Notes: a model not told the origin generated them from the letters alone. Positions 1-13,372 are shown, counted from the first letter of the stretch. The stretch is 64,000 nucleotides of DNA from Oxyruncus cristatus (GCA_013399855.1 VXAY01005673.1:496001-560000); one strand, 5' to 3'. Program-made: numbers and translations.

Positions 1-2120
1 CCTCACCTTGTCCAGAGATGGCTTCACTGTGCTGTCCCAGAGACAATGCACAGGACACCCATTTTCCCCCCTGCTGTTGAACCCTAGCCACCAATACTTC
101 ACCCTACTGTGCAGAGGGCCAGCACGTGCCCAGCAGGCAGGGGCAGAAGCTCAGTGTGGACAAATCCCGCTCCATGGGAGCAAAGGGAGGCTGAACAGCA
201 ACCATTTCAATGAGCAGCCTCTGTCCATCGCCGCGGCACTCTGCTCCTCCTCCCCCAGTCGGTGCTCAAAATCGGCCTGCTGTCCTGTTTGCGACATATG
301 CCAGTGTCACACCTTGCAAATCAGTGCCTGGGTCGCTGTGAGCAGAAGCTGCCAGGCTTGGGAAGCTGGCCACCGTCTTCTGCTGCCGTGTGCGCTCTGC
401 TCAGAGCAGCAGAAGCCGGGCTTGCCATCTGCTCCATGAGGGAGTGAGCCGGGCACCCCTGCTCCGGCCTGGTGGGGCGCCCACTGGTATAGCCCAAGTG
501 CAAGCCCTTGTGTCATTCCCCCTCCTTTGCTTTCCAGCCACCCTCATCTCTCCCCATCTCTCTGGCACAGATCTGTGGGCTGGGGGGTGTTCCCAGCTTG
601 GCTGGGGTCCCTCTGCTGCTGAGTGCCGCTCATGCAGCATTGGTGGGTGGCGGCGGTGCTGGAGGTCGTTCCCTCCTACAGACAGAGGCCCACAGATGAC
701 TCCCCTCCTCAAAGCCTGACAGTACTCTTTGGGGATAGGTCTCAAAGGAGAGATAGGAGGTCTGTCCTTGCCCTGCGCTGGCACATTCCTTTCCCGGCAC
801 AGGCTGACCAGCTAGTTACCACTCTGGAAGGCAGTCCCACCGTGTGGTAACTGGACCTGGAGGTGACAAGTGACCCACCAACAGTGGAAATGTTTACATT
901 CATACAATCTGCTGTTGCTGGCAGACCTTTCATTTTTAACCAACGTGTGGCATTTGAAATGGTTTCAGCCCTTGCAGACTGGCAGATAGTTGAATCTTAG
1001 TCTTGGGTGTGGGCAAGTGGTGCAGATGGCTTGGTGTGGACTTTGCTCTTTGGCCAAGAGATTGATGGGAGGGAGGGCAAAGGGTTCTCCAGGCAACAGC
1101 TACCTGCCCAGGCATTCCTGCCTGTGGCAGCCCAGGAGTGGGTTTGCAGGGTACTTAGGTGGTGTTAATATTCTCAGGACTATTTGCAGGAAAAGGAGCA
1201 GTGAATATCCTGGAAAGCAAGTCAGCAGTTTTTCTGGTGATTACATGTTTTCCCAAGCCCTTTTCTTTCCTTCCCTTGTCCTCACTGGCTCTGGCAGTCA
1301 ATTCCTCCTCGTGTGTCTGCTAGCATGTCTGCAGGATCTCATCGCTGCCCTCCCAGCATGAGCTTTCATTGCACAACTGGCTGACCAGCTGCAGCCCTGT
1401 CCTTGGAGCTACAGGCAAGCTTGCCCAGAACCAGGCCACCCCCATTAAGCCACCACCCTCGCTGCTGAAGCTGTTGCTTCATCAGCCTGATGCTGATCTG
1501 GGTCTTTTCTGCTGTTTCTGAACATGAGTTCTCATCTCATTGAGGTGTGTCATCCAGTGGAAATATTTTGTACATGCAAATAAAAATAAATAAGTATATT
1601 CAATACCTCGGTCTCGAGGATGGGAAACAAGTAGTGGGAGATGCCCAGATAGGGCAGGTTTCACAGCTGCTGGTTCTGGTTAGGAATTCTTGTGGCTGTA
1701 GCCCCTGAAGCCTCCATCAGTAGTTGGGAAGGGAGCTACGCAAACTTGTGAGGGCTTGGGGCTGAGCCCTGTCAGCGCCCCTTGCGTGGCCAGCGCCACC
1801 GGGGACAGCCTCGCACTCCATCCTTCTGATCTGTACGGGTGTGACACGGTGCAGGTAAAGGTCCCGTCGGCCGGGGGCCGGCGGCACCACAGATGTCTGT
1901 ATCCATCCGGCAGGGCAAGGCAGAAGCGGGTACGTGGTGGATAAATTCTTTTGTGAACACTGGGAAACAGTTTTTACTTTTCAACTCTGTCAATATGATC
2001 TAGCTCTGTCTGTCTCTCTATATATGTACAAACAGTATATCACAATGTTGCCTTTTTTGTTGGAAATATCAAAGTACAAAGATTGTAAACCAAATCGGTG
2101 TAATAAAAGTTTCAGATGAT
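1..2120 (+). other. Non-coding; probable 3' UTR end of a plus-strand gene (TMEM151B by synteny)
   Basis: No open frame here resembles a known protein. The stretch ends in AT-rich sequence with plus-strand poly(A) signals (AATAAA at 1579-1584, 1585-1590 and 2102-2107), the look of a vertebrate 3' UTR. The next gene, TCTE1, runs towards it on the minus strand. In mammals the gene facing the TCTE1 3' end is TMEM151B on the opposite strand, so a TMEM151B 3' UTR is the best inference. No TMEM151B coding sequence lies inside the window, so the name rests on gene order only. Confidence 0.35.
2102..2107 (+). terminator. Candidate poly(A) signal, plus strand
   Basis: An AATAAA hexamer in the last AT-rich segment before TCTE1. 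It would end the transcript entering from the left. Two earlier AATAAA hexamers at 1579-1590 are alternatives. Confidence 0.4.
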
Positions 2121-2608
2121 TCACTGAGGTGGTTGCCAGTGGTGGGTCTGTGAGCACTGGTGCTGGGCAGGTATGGAGGCATGTGAAGCCCCCATACCAT
2201 TGCTCAGAGGGCAGGTGGGGATGGAAGTCAGCCCACTTGCGGAATTCCCTAATTACATCTGAGCAGGGTGGTCAAAGGACTTAGGCAGTCAAGTATGTGT
2301 CCTGTCCTTTCCTCAGGTGGCCACAGCCTGTAGAGCAAAAGGAAGCTGCTCCATTTTGCTCCAACCCTGAAGAAACTTCTCCCTTTTCAATACTGTGGGC
2401 TGTGTGGGCCAGTAGTCCTGCAGGGACCCCTCTAGCTTTTGCAAAATTTTGCAAAACACAGATTTTTTTTGGACAGGTTTGCACAGAAGATCACTACTAG
2501 GCAAGGTAAGCATCTGGTTATAAAGAATTCACCTGTTTGCAAAGCAGGGTAGCACTGATCAAAGGCATAGCAACCCAAAACAGGAAACCACAGTGGTAAG
2601 ACCTATAA

Positions 2609-2623
2609 TTTATTGAATTTATT
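2609..2623 (-). terminator. Two distal minus-strand AATAAA signals, possible distal TCTE1 3' end
   Basis: TTTATT on the plus strand at 2609-2614 and 2618-2623 reads AATAAA on the minus strand, about 550 bases beyond the TCTE1 stop. These give the gene a conventional 3' UTR if the signal overlapping the stop codon is not used. Confidence 0.35.
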
Positions 2624-3164
2624 TCTTACTGCTTTTCACCATCCATATCAGACTCCAGACAGATTTTGCTGTAAATAAAAATAAATTCTTGAGCAGAGCA
2701 ATATCCAGAAAAAGCTGCCAAGGAACTAGAAACAACATTCCCTCAGTCCCCTATGCATCTCACATCCTCCTCAGCAAAATGCTTAAAAAAGCTGCCTACC
2801 CTGAAAGATAGCTCTGGACTAAACTATTTAGGTGGCAGAGACTTCACCTCAGTTGCTTTTCAGGTGGAACAGTTACCTGAACTAAGCCTGCTTCTGGGGC
2901 ACATTAGAAACACCACAGGAGGTGGAATATAGTCTGGTATGCAATGAGAGAGGGGGCTCAAGAGGCAGATTGCTCTGTGGTGCCACTACAGTCCCTTGAG
3001 GTCTAATGTCTGTCTCCTGTTAAGCCACAGGTTGGATGATGGGGGTCTGGGAAAGGCTGAGATGGCAGCCACAAGATAAGTCTTTCTCAGAAATACGAAT
3101 AAAACCAAGACTGAAGTAAAATATCTCCAACACTGTGCCTCCCAAACTCCTTATTCTGGAGCAT

Positions 3165-3170
3165 TTTATT
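3165..3170 (-). terminator. AATAAA overlapping the TCTE1 stop codon
   Basis: On the minus strand the last codons read TCT GAA TAA and are followed by AATGC. The hexamer AATAAA starts in the final sense codon and contains the TAA stop at 3166-3168. If used, the mRNA would have almost no 3' UTR. Confidence 0.4.
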
Positions 3171-6100
3171 CAGAGGGGCTTGGTGGTGGGTGCTGCAGCC
3201 TCACTGCTTCCCTATTGGCCCACACAATTTGGTGGATGAAGTACTCGGCCTCCTGGTCCACCTCTGTGTGGCGGAGGTCAAGCTCGGTCAAAGTCTTGTT
3301 GTCTGCCAGCCCCTCAAGCAGCTGCTTCCCACCATCCTGCAAAAGGATGACAAGGGGTGGTTAAAGGAGGAGATCCAAAAGGGAGGTGTATTGCTCCTTT
3401 TCTCTCCTCCCCAGGGCAACTTCTGCTGCCAGCAGTGGAAAGTCCATGAGATGGTGCCAAAAGGGATGAAGGCCTTCACCCAAGCCCGAAATGTTGCTCA
3501 CAGGAGAAGTGCCAGGAAGGAGTGTAACCTTATGCAGCTCTCAGTAATATGACACATGCTAATGACTCCCTCTGGGTACCATGTCAGGAGTTCTCAAGCT
3601 CAGGCTGGTTAATAACACGTCTGTCTGGCAGTGATAACCTGAGAGGAGTCTGCTTCCCCCTGTCCCCCAGTCCCCAGCTCACTGCTGGCTGGGGACAAAT
3701 GGCATTGTGATTAGTGTACTGCTCCTCATCCTGCTCCTCCTCTCATCAGTGGTGTGAGCCCCAGAACTGGCAGTTTCCTGCCTGGATGCCATTTCCCAGA
3801 CTGGGTTGGCTTTCCTGAGGGAAACATCTCACAAAACTGAAGTCGAGCCTGCTTGGAGCAGAAAATGTGATGTAGATAGCCTTAGGGAGGCAACTCGCTC
3901 TGGGGCATTTCCCTTTGTTACCCAAAGGCACTGTATTTAGGAATGTGACAAATTGAACTTTTTACCATCCTAGCTATTCTCTTTCAGGTACCAAATACAC
4001 CTCCTGCCCCATCTCCTCCATCCAGACCCTGCCTCTGAGTCCTTTTGCCAAAAAGGGCAGAGCAAAAAGGACTGGGAAGAAGTCTCTTTTTAATGGGGTA
4101 CAGAGGTCAGAATTTAGTGCATCTCGAGCAAAACCCCCAATTTCCCCAAAGATAATACCACCAACTGACTTCTGGGCTGCTGTGAGGCTTCACAAATGGG
4201 TAACAGGAGAGCTCATCAGAAGGAGGATGCTAAGCACGGAGATTATTATTTACTAAACAAAAATCCTTCTATCCTTTCCAACCTTTGCCCACTTGTATCA
4301 TTAAACTCAAATGGCTTTCCACATCCAGGACCATAAAACTCAGAACTCACAAAAGGTTTTCTGCCATCAAATCCTTTTAAAACCGTTGTCAAACACATTG
4401 ATGCCAATATTCCTGCCAGCAGGGACAGCTGGTCTTGCTGTCTCTTTATTTGACAGTGAGAATAATTGAGGCAGCGCAGAAAGTTTAAAAGCCAGCATGA
4501 TTGCTTTTGGCTGCCTACTTTTGGATTTCTAAAGCTCTTTTTAATCAGCAGAGGAGAAGCGGTCTGGTTTGTGGGCATGTTGCATACTGCAGCTCTTTGG
4601 GATGTCGTAAGATCTGTGGATGCTCTTCTGTCTAGAAGATGTAAGCCCGTGTTTTAGGAGCCACTTATAAGCACCCAGACGTGACACTTCTGACCCAGCG
4701 CACTGCTCCAGGGCTGCAGGGTGAGTTAAAGAAGCTCAGCAACTGAGCCAGTTTTCTAACAGTCTCCTCTGAGCATGTGATGGATGGGAGAAATTCTGGG
4801 AAGGGTGAAGCTATCTGTGTGCTGCTGAGTGACAGATGGCACAGCAGATCCATAGCACAGAGGATATGCATGAGGCCCTCATCTCACGTCACCTATCATT
4901 ATTAACTATTTTCACATGTGCAAGTGGCTGTGATTTTTCCCAGACATACTCCTTGGTGTTCAGTTTCTTGGGAGGGGGAATCCCTTCCAGCCCAAAAGCC
5001 AAAAGCCTCAAAGCCAGATTCAGCCCTGTGAACAGAGCTATATGTAACAAGTGAGATAAATATGTGTACAGGCACAGAAGGTGTCCTTCTCCTTACTGCC
5101 CCCTGCTAGAGTTTCTTTCCTGCTCACAACTGATTGTTATCATAGAGAGATTGCAAAATGAGGGATGCCTTTGCCTCTGTGGCTTTGAAGGAGGACAGGC
5201 TCAGCATCTGCTTTTCAAGGCCACTACACAGGCTCACACACTGCAGGGAGAATTGGGTTTTCTTACCAGCCCCAGGCGGTTGCACGAAAAGTTGATGCTC
5301 CTCAGAGTGGTGTTCTGAGCCAGGACCTGGGAGAACAGTGTAGCAGTTGGCTCTGACAGGTTATTACTTCCCAGATGGAGGGACTTCAGGGTGGTGTTGG
5401 TCAGCAGGGCACGGCCGATCGCCTCCCCGCCTTTGTCCTCCACGCAGTTGAGGCGCAGATTCAGGGAGGTCAGGGTGGACTTCTCAGCCAGGGCTTGAGC
5501 AAGAGCCTGAGCCCCCAGGTGATGGATCTGGTTGTTACACAGATTGAGAGTTTCTAATCTGCTGCGACTGATCAGCTTGCCAAGAGCTTGTGCCCCCTTG
5601 TCCTTGATGAGATTATGGGACAAATTCAACTCCACCAAGCAGGGGTGATCCAGCAAGTTACGGGCCAGCAGCTTGGTCTTTTCATCATCCACATTGCTTT
5701 GTGTCAGCTTGAAAACCTGTAGGGATAAAAACCAAGGTCACTAAAATAGCCAGTGCTTTGGACTGAGCTTTGTACAAGATCTCAAAGGAGTTAAGCCTGT
5801 GGTTTCATCTCCCTTCACTTCCAACACCTTTAGCCAGCAGGCTCAAGTAGTTGCTTTTGTAGTGGGAACATACTTCCAGCAGGCAGGGCATGCCACTGGT
5901 GTCCCATGGCTATTCTAGGGAAACATGGTTTGTCTTCTGGAAATTCCTGTTCCTCTCCTCTGACTGCACAAGATTTCTAACCAGGGACTAAATTAAACCA
6001 AGATAAAGCTGTCCAAACGTCTGCAGCAAGTGGCAGCAGAGTCCACCCCAGATGACATTCAAACATTGTCTGAATGAACACGCACACCAGTGGTAACCAC

Positions 6101-9100
6101 AGTGCGATGTCCTGTGCTGCCAAGGCACTTTAACAGCCACAAGAGAGGTCATTTCACTTTTGGAAGCCAAGTAGACAAATATTTCCCAAAGCATGCTGAT
6201 CTACGGGGAGAGCGGTCAGCCAGCTTTCCCTGTCTCCACTATAGATAGCAATGCCTACTGATGTTTTGAAGGGACTATCACCACTGCAGTTACCACAGAA
6301 ATGAAGATGCTGTTAATGCCCGGGAGGAAAACCATCATTCTAAGAGAAGTGTACGTCCCCATGCTCTTCTTGGGCGTCTTTGCTCCTCTGAGGCAGGCTG
6401 ACATGTATTTACTGAGCATTACTACCAAAAACTCCTTATGAAAAACTCTCTCTGGACTTCTCCTTCCCTCCCAGAACTGTGTGAGGAGTTGATACAGGAG
6501 TGCTGCTGTCCCTTCCGCTACAGGCAACATGTTTTGTGAGAGCAAGTATTTTTCTCACTGACCCTCTCACAACCTGTTCTAACAAGGACATTGCAGAACA
6601 AGATACTCAGCACTAGGCCAAGTTACATCTCTGCACTCTGCCAGACTCTGTAACTTGCAAAAGGAAGGACGCTGCCAGCAAGCAAAACTGGTCCCTGCAC
6701 TTCTATCCCCAGGTGATTTGAAGATCTATCTGAGGAAAGAAGGTTCAGTTTGAGGTATGTTACTTTCAGGTTGTGGCACATCTTCACAGCAGCTGCCAAA
6801 TTGCAGCAGTCCTGGTTGGTGAAGTTAAAGAGGTTCCACTCAAAGTTCATGCCACAGTCCTTCACGCCGTAAGTGAGATGAAGCTCTTCAAGGCGAGGGA
6901 GAGCAGAAATGAGATCTTTCAGGTCGTAGTGTTGCACGGAGACCTCACCAGATTCAATGTCACTCCCTGTATCAGAGAGGTCATCTCTCTCCTCTTTTTG
7001 ATCCGCCTTCACCGGTGGCAGGAACTGATCGATCTCCAGTTTCCGCACGTAGCCTTTGCAGAGCGGGATGAGCTCTAGGACCTGGTTGGGGTCTGTGGTG
7101 TTAGGGATGAAACACTTCAGGATGTTCTCCAGGTGACGTTCAAAGAACATCCGTTTCCAGCTGTCTCCATAGTTGGAGACATCACATAGTTGCCAGCGCT
7201 CAATACAGCACCTCTTCCAGTACTCCTCATCGCTTACTAGGTTGGCAGTCACAGTGAGTGGAAGGCCAGTGGAGAGCCTGTCCAGCACCTTCCTTTGGTG
7301 CTCAGGCAGAAGATGGTTCAAAATAGGGTTCTCTGGAAGGAATAAAAAGGACAGGTTGGTCTGGGCTGTAAGAACCATGGCAAGCTCTACGGTTCTGCCC
7401 AGCCCCACAGCTGTGTGCCCAGGCCCTCCCTTCTGCTGATACTGGCTCTCAGTTGCCAGAGGCTGGTGCACATAGCTAAGCTGGCAGAAAATATGTAGGA
7501 TTCACCTACACTTCTGTGTAGGATTTCTAACTTTTACAATAAATATCAGCGTAATTGGGTTTACTCTCATAATATTTGAGAACTGCATCAGAAACTTAGC
7601 TCCCCATTTAAGTTTAGTTTGAATGCAGTTTATATTCAGAGCAGGAATTCTGCACCCAAGAGAGCTAATTCAGCCTTACAGCAATGGGAGAGCTTGGCCT
7701 GCCATTTGCTGAACTTTCTCCCTTTTGTTTTCTAAGCATATTGAAGAACAGTATTTGAGAATGACTGTCTGTGTGTGCTCTTCCTGCAGGTCCTTGTGCC
7801 TATTTATCTTAACTCAGGTGTCTGTCTTACCCCAGACTGATTCATCTTCCTTTGCACTGAGACATACTCCTAGCTTTTAGGTCCACCTTGTTTAAATAAA
7901 AGTTCTGTTTTCCCAGGAACTCTCTTCCCTGTCTCTTTCCCAGTTCTCACCCTAGGCCTCAGCTGGCTTCTGTCTGGTGGAAGTTCTTTGTGGTGGGAAA
8001 TGCCAGAGAAAAGTTATGTGTACTCACATCATGACTGATGACACGTACAGAGTCGTGTTGAGTAAAAGAAATCATCATTGGAGAGACCTATCTGCACATG
8101 GGAAAACAGATTTTGAGATACGAAGTGGGGTTAGCTTTATATCTCCTCTGTTGCTGTGGCATTTCCTTCCTAAGGACAGAGTTCTACCACAGCCTCTTCC
8201 CAGACTCTGTTTTCCAGTGTCCTACAGCTGACACTGCAGTGACCTTCCCTGCTAAGTCCCACAACACAAGCAGAGGTGGGACACATATGGGCAGGACTGG
8301 GCTGGTTTCACTTGGGTTCTCTCAGGCCGCAGCAGTGGGCAAGGTGCAGCTGCACAGCTCAAGTAATGGCATGAGGGTCCCCATGACACCAAGCACACTG
8401 CTTTTATGCACACACAATATAGCCCCAATCCATTTGGCATCAAACTGACTGATGAGCCTGACAGGACTGCAAGGGTGTCCCAGCTCAGACCCTCAAGTAC
8501 CATCAGCTCCTCGCATAAGGCAGCACTGAGCTCCTCTGTACTGTCTTCACAGTCCCAATGTCGAGACAGCCTTAGAGCTATCTTTAGTCTTTACTGCCAC
8601 TTCCCTGAGTCAGCCAGGAAGACAGGTAGGCCCTTCCTTTCCCCCTCCCAGTCAGTTCTCAGATGAAACATGTTTTTTCTGTTTTGCTGTGTTTCCTCAG
8701 TCCACCTGCTTCAAAAGCACATTCTCTGCCCAAGGATATAACTTGTCACATCCCCACCGAAAGCCATGGAGGAGGGCTGAGGCTGTGAGTACACTACGTA
8801 TTCTGAGACGGCAGCTCCTCCAGGCAGGGAGCAATTCTCTGCCTCCTTGTACAGCACTCAGTATAACAGGGCTCCATCCTCAAGTGCTACCATAACATGT
8901 GTATGAATCAAGAGGAGGAAACAGAAACTCCACAGTCCCAGCCATGGTTGAGGTGAGTCCAGAAGAGCACGGATGGAAGAAGATATGATTGAACAAAGTC
9001 AGGGCATAGTCACATCCTGGACAGCAGCCCAGAGGACTACAGCCATCCCTGGAGTGTACAAGTACAATACTTAGAAACTAAACAGTTTGTTTAACTGGCT

Positions 9101-9437
9101 GCCCAAGGGGATATTTCTCCCCATCTGTCCCTTTGGCAGGGCTGGGTACCACACTCTACCTTTCAGATGCATCTGCCTGCCTTGTTGACTATCTGTTCCC
9201 TCGGACTGATGCTTCCTCTCCCTGTGCCCCAGGGTAAATGCACTCCCACTTACTTTCAAAATTGTGAACGATGTGCTGGAGGCAGAGCTCAGTGAGGTGA
9301 GGGACAGTGACAAGGGACCAGTTGGGGTCCTCAGAGATGCAGCGGCGTGCGTAGTAGGAGCCAGCATCAAAGCTGGCCTGAGATGGACCTGGCGAGGGAA
9401 TGGCTGTGCTCCTGTCACCAGTCACTGGCTGCTGCAT
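3166..9437 (-). CDS. TCTE1: TCTE1 / DRC5, dynein regulatory complex subunit 5 (four coding exons, 457 aa)
   Basis: Leucine-rich-repeat subunit of the nexin-dynein regulatory complex, which links outer doublet microtubules and controls dynein in motile cilia and sperm flagella. Coding exons on the minus strand are 9437-9254, 7332-6764, 5716-5267 and 3336-3166; they join in frame to 458 codons including TAA. The N-terminal part (about residues 25-250) has the family-specific EDPNWSLVTVPHLTELCLQH, NPILNHLLPEHQ and SWKRMFFERHLENILK blocks. The C-terminal part (about 230-457) has ribonuclease-inhibitor-type repeats such as LVELNLSHNLIKDKGAQAL and SLNLRLNCVEDKGG, then DGGKQLLEGLADNKTL near the end. 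The ATG at 9437 is preceded in frame by a TAA 13 codons upstream (9476-9474), which supports the start. Human TCTE1 is somewhat longer (about 500 aa), the difference lying at both ends. The donor after exon 2 (AAA|GTAACA) is weak. No frameshift is seen. Confidence 0.93.
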
Positions 9438-9508
9438 CCTGCTCAGGACCCACTTCGCCCTCAGGAGAAGGGCTTAAGAGTCAGCACCACATTTTCCAGC
9501 TGGACTGC
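9438..9508 (-). other. TCTE1: TCTE1 5' UTR part of the first coding exon
   Basis: A good minus-strand acceptor, CTTTCTTTTGCAG at 9521-9509, lies upstream of the TCTE1 ATG, so the leader probably continues in at least one non-coding exon further right. The exon body between acceptor and ATG carries the in-frame TAA. The upstream exon was not located; the CpG island near 13 kb is a candidate. Confidence 0.5.
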
Positions 9509-9599
9509 CTGCAAAAGAAAGAGGCAACTTCAGAAAGAGGCCAGCGATAAGAATGGTCTGCTCACATTGCTCTCCTGTAACGCTCGTGGCCCCTGCCCT

Positions 9600-12500
9600 T
9601 TGTCTGCCTCCTCTGCTTGGACCAGAAGCACTTCAGCAAAACAACTATTACTCGGCTTTATCTTCATACCCTTCCCTGTCCAAAGTGGTCTCTAGGCACT
9701 ACATATAATTAGCAGATAATAACGTGGTGTTAATTCAGAGTGCTGTTGAAGAGGATGGACGGGAATTGATTGTTTACTGTCTTTTCTAATAAAAGGAATA
9801 GGTGAAGCTGACAGGAGCTGGGTTTAAAGCAAAGGGAAGTGATGGTTCTTTACATGGTCTGCAGCTGAACTGGGGAATTCCTTGCCACGGGATGTTGTGG
9901 ATGCTAAGAGACTGTGCAGGTTCCAGGATAAGTCCATGGAAGAAAAACCCCTTGAGAATGATTAAATGCGCAGAAATTATGTGGCTCAGTGTGAGTTGAA
10001 CACAGCTGGAGGTGGGGAGATTGCTGGAGGAAAGAAGAACATATACTTGCATTGTTTTTCTACTCTTCTCCAATATCTGCTTCTAACCACCATCAGAGAT
10101 GGGTTGTTGGGCCAGCTATCCCCCAATTTCATCCAGTATGCCTGTTCTTATGACTCTTAAAGACAGATGCTTTACAGATGAATACATTATAAGTGAGGTT
10201 TTTTTCCCTGCATTTCTCAATTACTGTCCAGCTGAACTCCTTCCAAATATCCATTAACAGATGAGATGGTTCAGACCTGTTCAGACTGCACTGAGCCTAA
10301 GCAAATATGAACTAAAAACCCAGCCTGGAACAGGAGGAAGTATGCCCAATCCTATTAGCTCTGCAGAGCTCTCCCAGACCAAAGTTTTCCATTTGCTGTT
10401 TCCTACCCCAACCTCAGAGCCAATGCTTTCTGCCATCAGAATCCCCCATGTATGGTTATTGCCTGGAAGCCCTAATGGTTCTCTTACCAGCACTAGCAGT
10501 CTGAAAGAGGCAGAGAAGACACCAGAAAAGAGTCTTCCACTTGAGTTCTGAGTTCAAGAAGAAAGCAGGAGGATGAAGCTATATTTCCTGGGAGGCACTG
10601 CTGTACAGATGGCAAAGACAAAGGCTGTAGAAAAAGGGAGCCTGGTCTGAAGAAGGGTGGATGTGGAAGAAGGAATGAGCAACAGGCAGCTGTGAGGATG
10701 GACTGGGAGTTGTTTTCCTGCAAAGCTTCTCACCCGCAAAAGAAGGTGCCATGATGGCGGGCCACCTTTCAGGGGGAAGAGAAGAGGCCTGGTTCTCCAC
10801 AGCACACTTACCCAGCTGAAACCCAGCTCTTGGTGCTTGATGGACTTCAGCAGAAGGGCAAAGCACAGCTGGAAGGCAGCGAGGTGGCATTAATAGAAGA
10901 GAAGTGACTGGGAAAAATGTTTTCTCCCTGCTCAGTCCTTTGTCCTATTCAAAAATCATCTGTATCACTCTGTCCCCCAGGCCAGTCACAGCTAATTGGA
11001 GCTTCTGATGGCTTTCCTGACCTTTTGGAAGCAATCATTAAAGGCCAGCTGTTGGGGAGAGCCAGTGCAGCATTGGTGGCCTAGGATTATTTCCTGTCTG
11101 TGTTCCAGCAGATGACCCAACTGCCAGTTTACCAATGGCAGATTGCTTTTTGAAAGGTAGGTAAACCACGGCACATGCAGGACTTCTGGAGAGGAAGCAG
11201 GAGACAAAGGCAGCGCTAAAATCCATCTCTAGAAACAGTGCAGCTGCCTCCATGCACTGGATGAAACTCTCTGAGCAAAGCTCGCCTGCATGAGAGGTCA
11301 GTCGTTGTGAGCTGCTCAGCTGTGATCCAGCCCCAATGTCAGGTGGCCACAAAGGAGAGGCAGACATCTCGAGGTGTCTGTGTCTGGGCTGCTAAGAAGC
11401 TTTCCCTTGACCTGCACCCCAGAGCAAGTAACTCGACTCCACCATCCCCACTTGTCACCCACCATGAAACCAACAAGAGCAAGGCCGCAAGGCCTCCAAA
11501 TCAACCCCACACCTGTAGTGCCAGGTCTCATGCTGAGTCACCACTCGCAGTTCCATTCCCACCATGCCAGCGGAGTGAGCACACCCTGCCAGGAGTGCTT
11601 ACCACCAGGGGAAGGACCTCATTCAGCCCTCATCCCCTCTGACTCGGCTGCAGAAGTCTCACCCATCCAGAGCTGACAAACCAAGCCAGTCTCCATACCT
11701 GGTTTTGCTAAGCCTGTATTTAAAAACAGAGAAGCACTGTAATTCACTATCAATAAACCAAGTCAGCAGCGTTAATGTACACTCCTTCCCACTCCCTACA
11801 CGCACAGCAGTCACCTATGCTAAAAAGGCTTTATTAAATGATATACAACGAATGGGGTCATGTAGTAAACTCCCAGTGTGTCATTTAACATCTGGGTTAG
11901 ACTGAAAGGTAAATAATGCTAAAATTCTTAAAAAAAAAACAAAAAAACCCACAAAAAAAAATCTCACTTCCCTTCCCAGGAGGAAGCTGACAGAAGTCCA
12001 CTCGCACAGCCAACTTATGCTGCTACTAAAATGCCTAACAAAGCTTCCCCAGTTGAGCCTGTTTTGATCTGGAAATAAAAATTTTTGCTCTTCTGATTCA
12101 CCCCGAAGCCCACAGAGACCAAAAAAGAAGAGCTGTATGGAAACTGGTGACCTTTGGCTGATGCTTCTTACCAGCATTACGGAGATCCAAGATATGAACA
12201 ATTGTAAACACTGCATTTACTGGAAAGTTTGCAAGTGCGGGAGAAATTCTTTCTGAGGGTGGTTATGCCCCAGCCAAGATCACATTCACATTGAATCTCT
12301 GTCTATCCATGAATCAGGGAAGCTCTTACACCACTGTAGCGGCATGCCAGTTACTCTGCAGGTGTCCTGACCTTTGTGCCTGGACCTGTAGTCCAGGCAA
12401 GCAATCCCAAGTGCTGGCTAACACTGTTGATCCTGCTGCCACCTGCGGGGATGTGCCACACTCACTTGTGCTTCCGAAGGCTGATGCTAAGTGTGCATTA

Positions 12501-12640
12501 AGACAGGCTAATCGAGAGGCTGAGTGTCTGCAATGGGCTTTAAGTGAGTTTAAAAAAAAAAAAAAGGCGTGTCAAATGAGGAATCTATTTAGCTTCAGAT
12601 ATAATGAAATTTGTCTGTAGTGGGAGATTGGGCAGAACGA
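9600..12640. other. Stretch without recognised gene
   Basis: Read on both strands. Open frames are short and unlike known proteins. It contains A-rich runs at 11930-11961 and 12552-12565 and nothing else I can name. It most likely lies in a 5' non-coding intron of TCTE1 or in intergenic DNA. Confidence 0.5.
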
Positions 12641-13178
12641 GGCCAGCCGGCCTTTTGGGAGTATGATTAATGACCCCACTGTAATCCAGGCGGTGTGAAT
12701 GGCCAACACCATGGTCCTGGACCTCTGCCGGCATGACCCGGGAAGGGCCTCTGCCTCAAAGGGATGTCAGAAACACGAAGGCCCTTTCGGGCCTGAGCAT
12801 CGCACACCGCAACCCCGGCGCTGCCGTGCCAGCTCCCGGACACTCGGAGAGGGGTCCCTTCCCCACGGGCAAGGAGACCGCTTGGCTGCTGCCCTGCCAG
12901 CCCAGCTCCGATGGGAGCCGTGACGGCGGCACGGCCTTGCGCTACCCGCTCCCGGCCAAGCTCCTCTCCGGAGACCCCGAGAGGGAAGAAAAGCCATGAG
13001 CCCTGCCGCTTCCGTACGAGTCAGACCTGCAAACTGCCGGAGGGTGGAAGTGTCCGGTCACGGGAGGTGGACGCTCCCAGCCCCCGCAGCGCCGCGGGCG
13101 CACCCGGCCGTGAGACGCGCGGGGTCCCTCCCGGCCCCTCGGCGCGGGGGGCTCCGGCTGCCGGCCCCGGCCCTCGCT

Positions 13179-13272
13179 NNNNNNNNNNNNNNNNNNNNNN
13201 NNNNNNNNNNNNNNNNNNNNNNNNNNNNNNNNNNNNNNNNNNNNNNNNNNNNNNNNNNNNNNNNNNNNNNNN
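13179..13272. other. Assembly gap (94 N)
   Basis: A run of N inside the CpG island. Open frames crossing it are artefacts. Confidence 0.99.
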
Positions 13273-13280
13273 CGCGGGGC

Positions 13281-13372
13281 GGGAGGGACAGCCGGGAGGG
13301 GGGACAGCCGGGAGGGGGGACAGCCGGGAGGGGGGACAGCCGGGAGGGACGCCCGGGAGGGACACCCGGCCG
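13281..13372 (+). repeat. G-rich tandem repeat, 16-base unit decaying to 13
   Basis: ACAGCCGGGAGGGGGG-type units, about four 16-base copies, are followed by two 13-base variants (ACAGCCGGGAGGG, ACGCCCGGGAGGG) and a broken copy. The regularly spaced runs of three or more G could form G-quadruplexes. It lies directly beside the assembly gap, so the true array may be longer. Confidence 0.85.

Noticed and set aside
5267..5716. Suspected frameshift at the start of TCTE1 exon 3
   Set aside because: Re-reading the bases at 5695-5716 gives VFKLTQSNVDDEK in one frame; the apparent shift was a reading slip.
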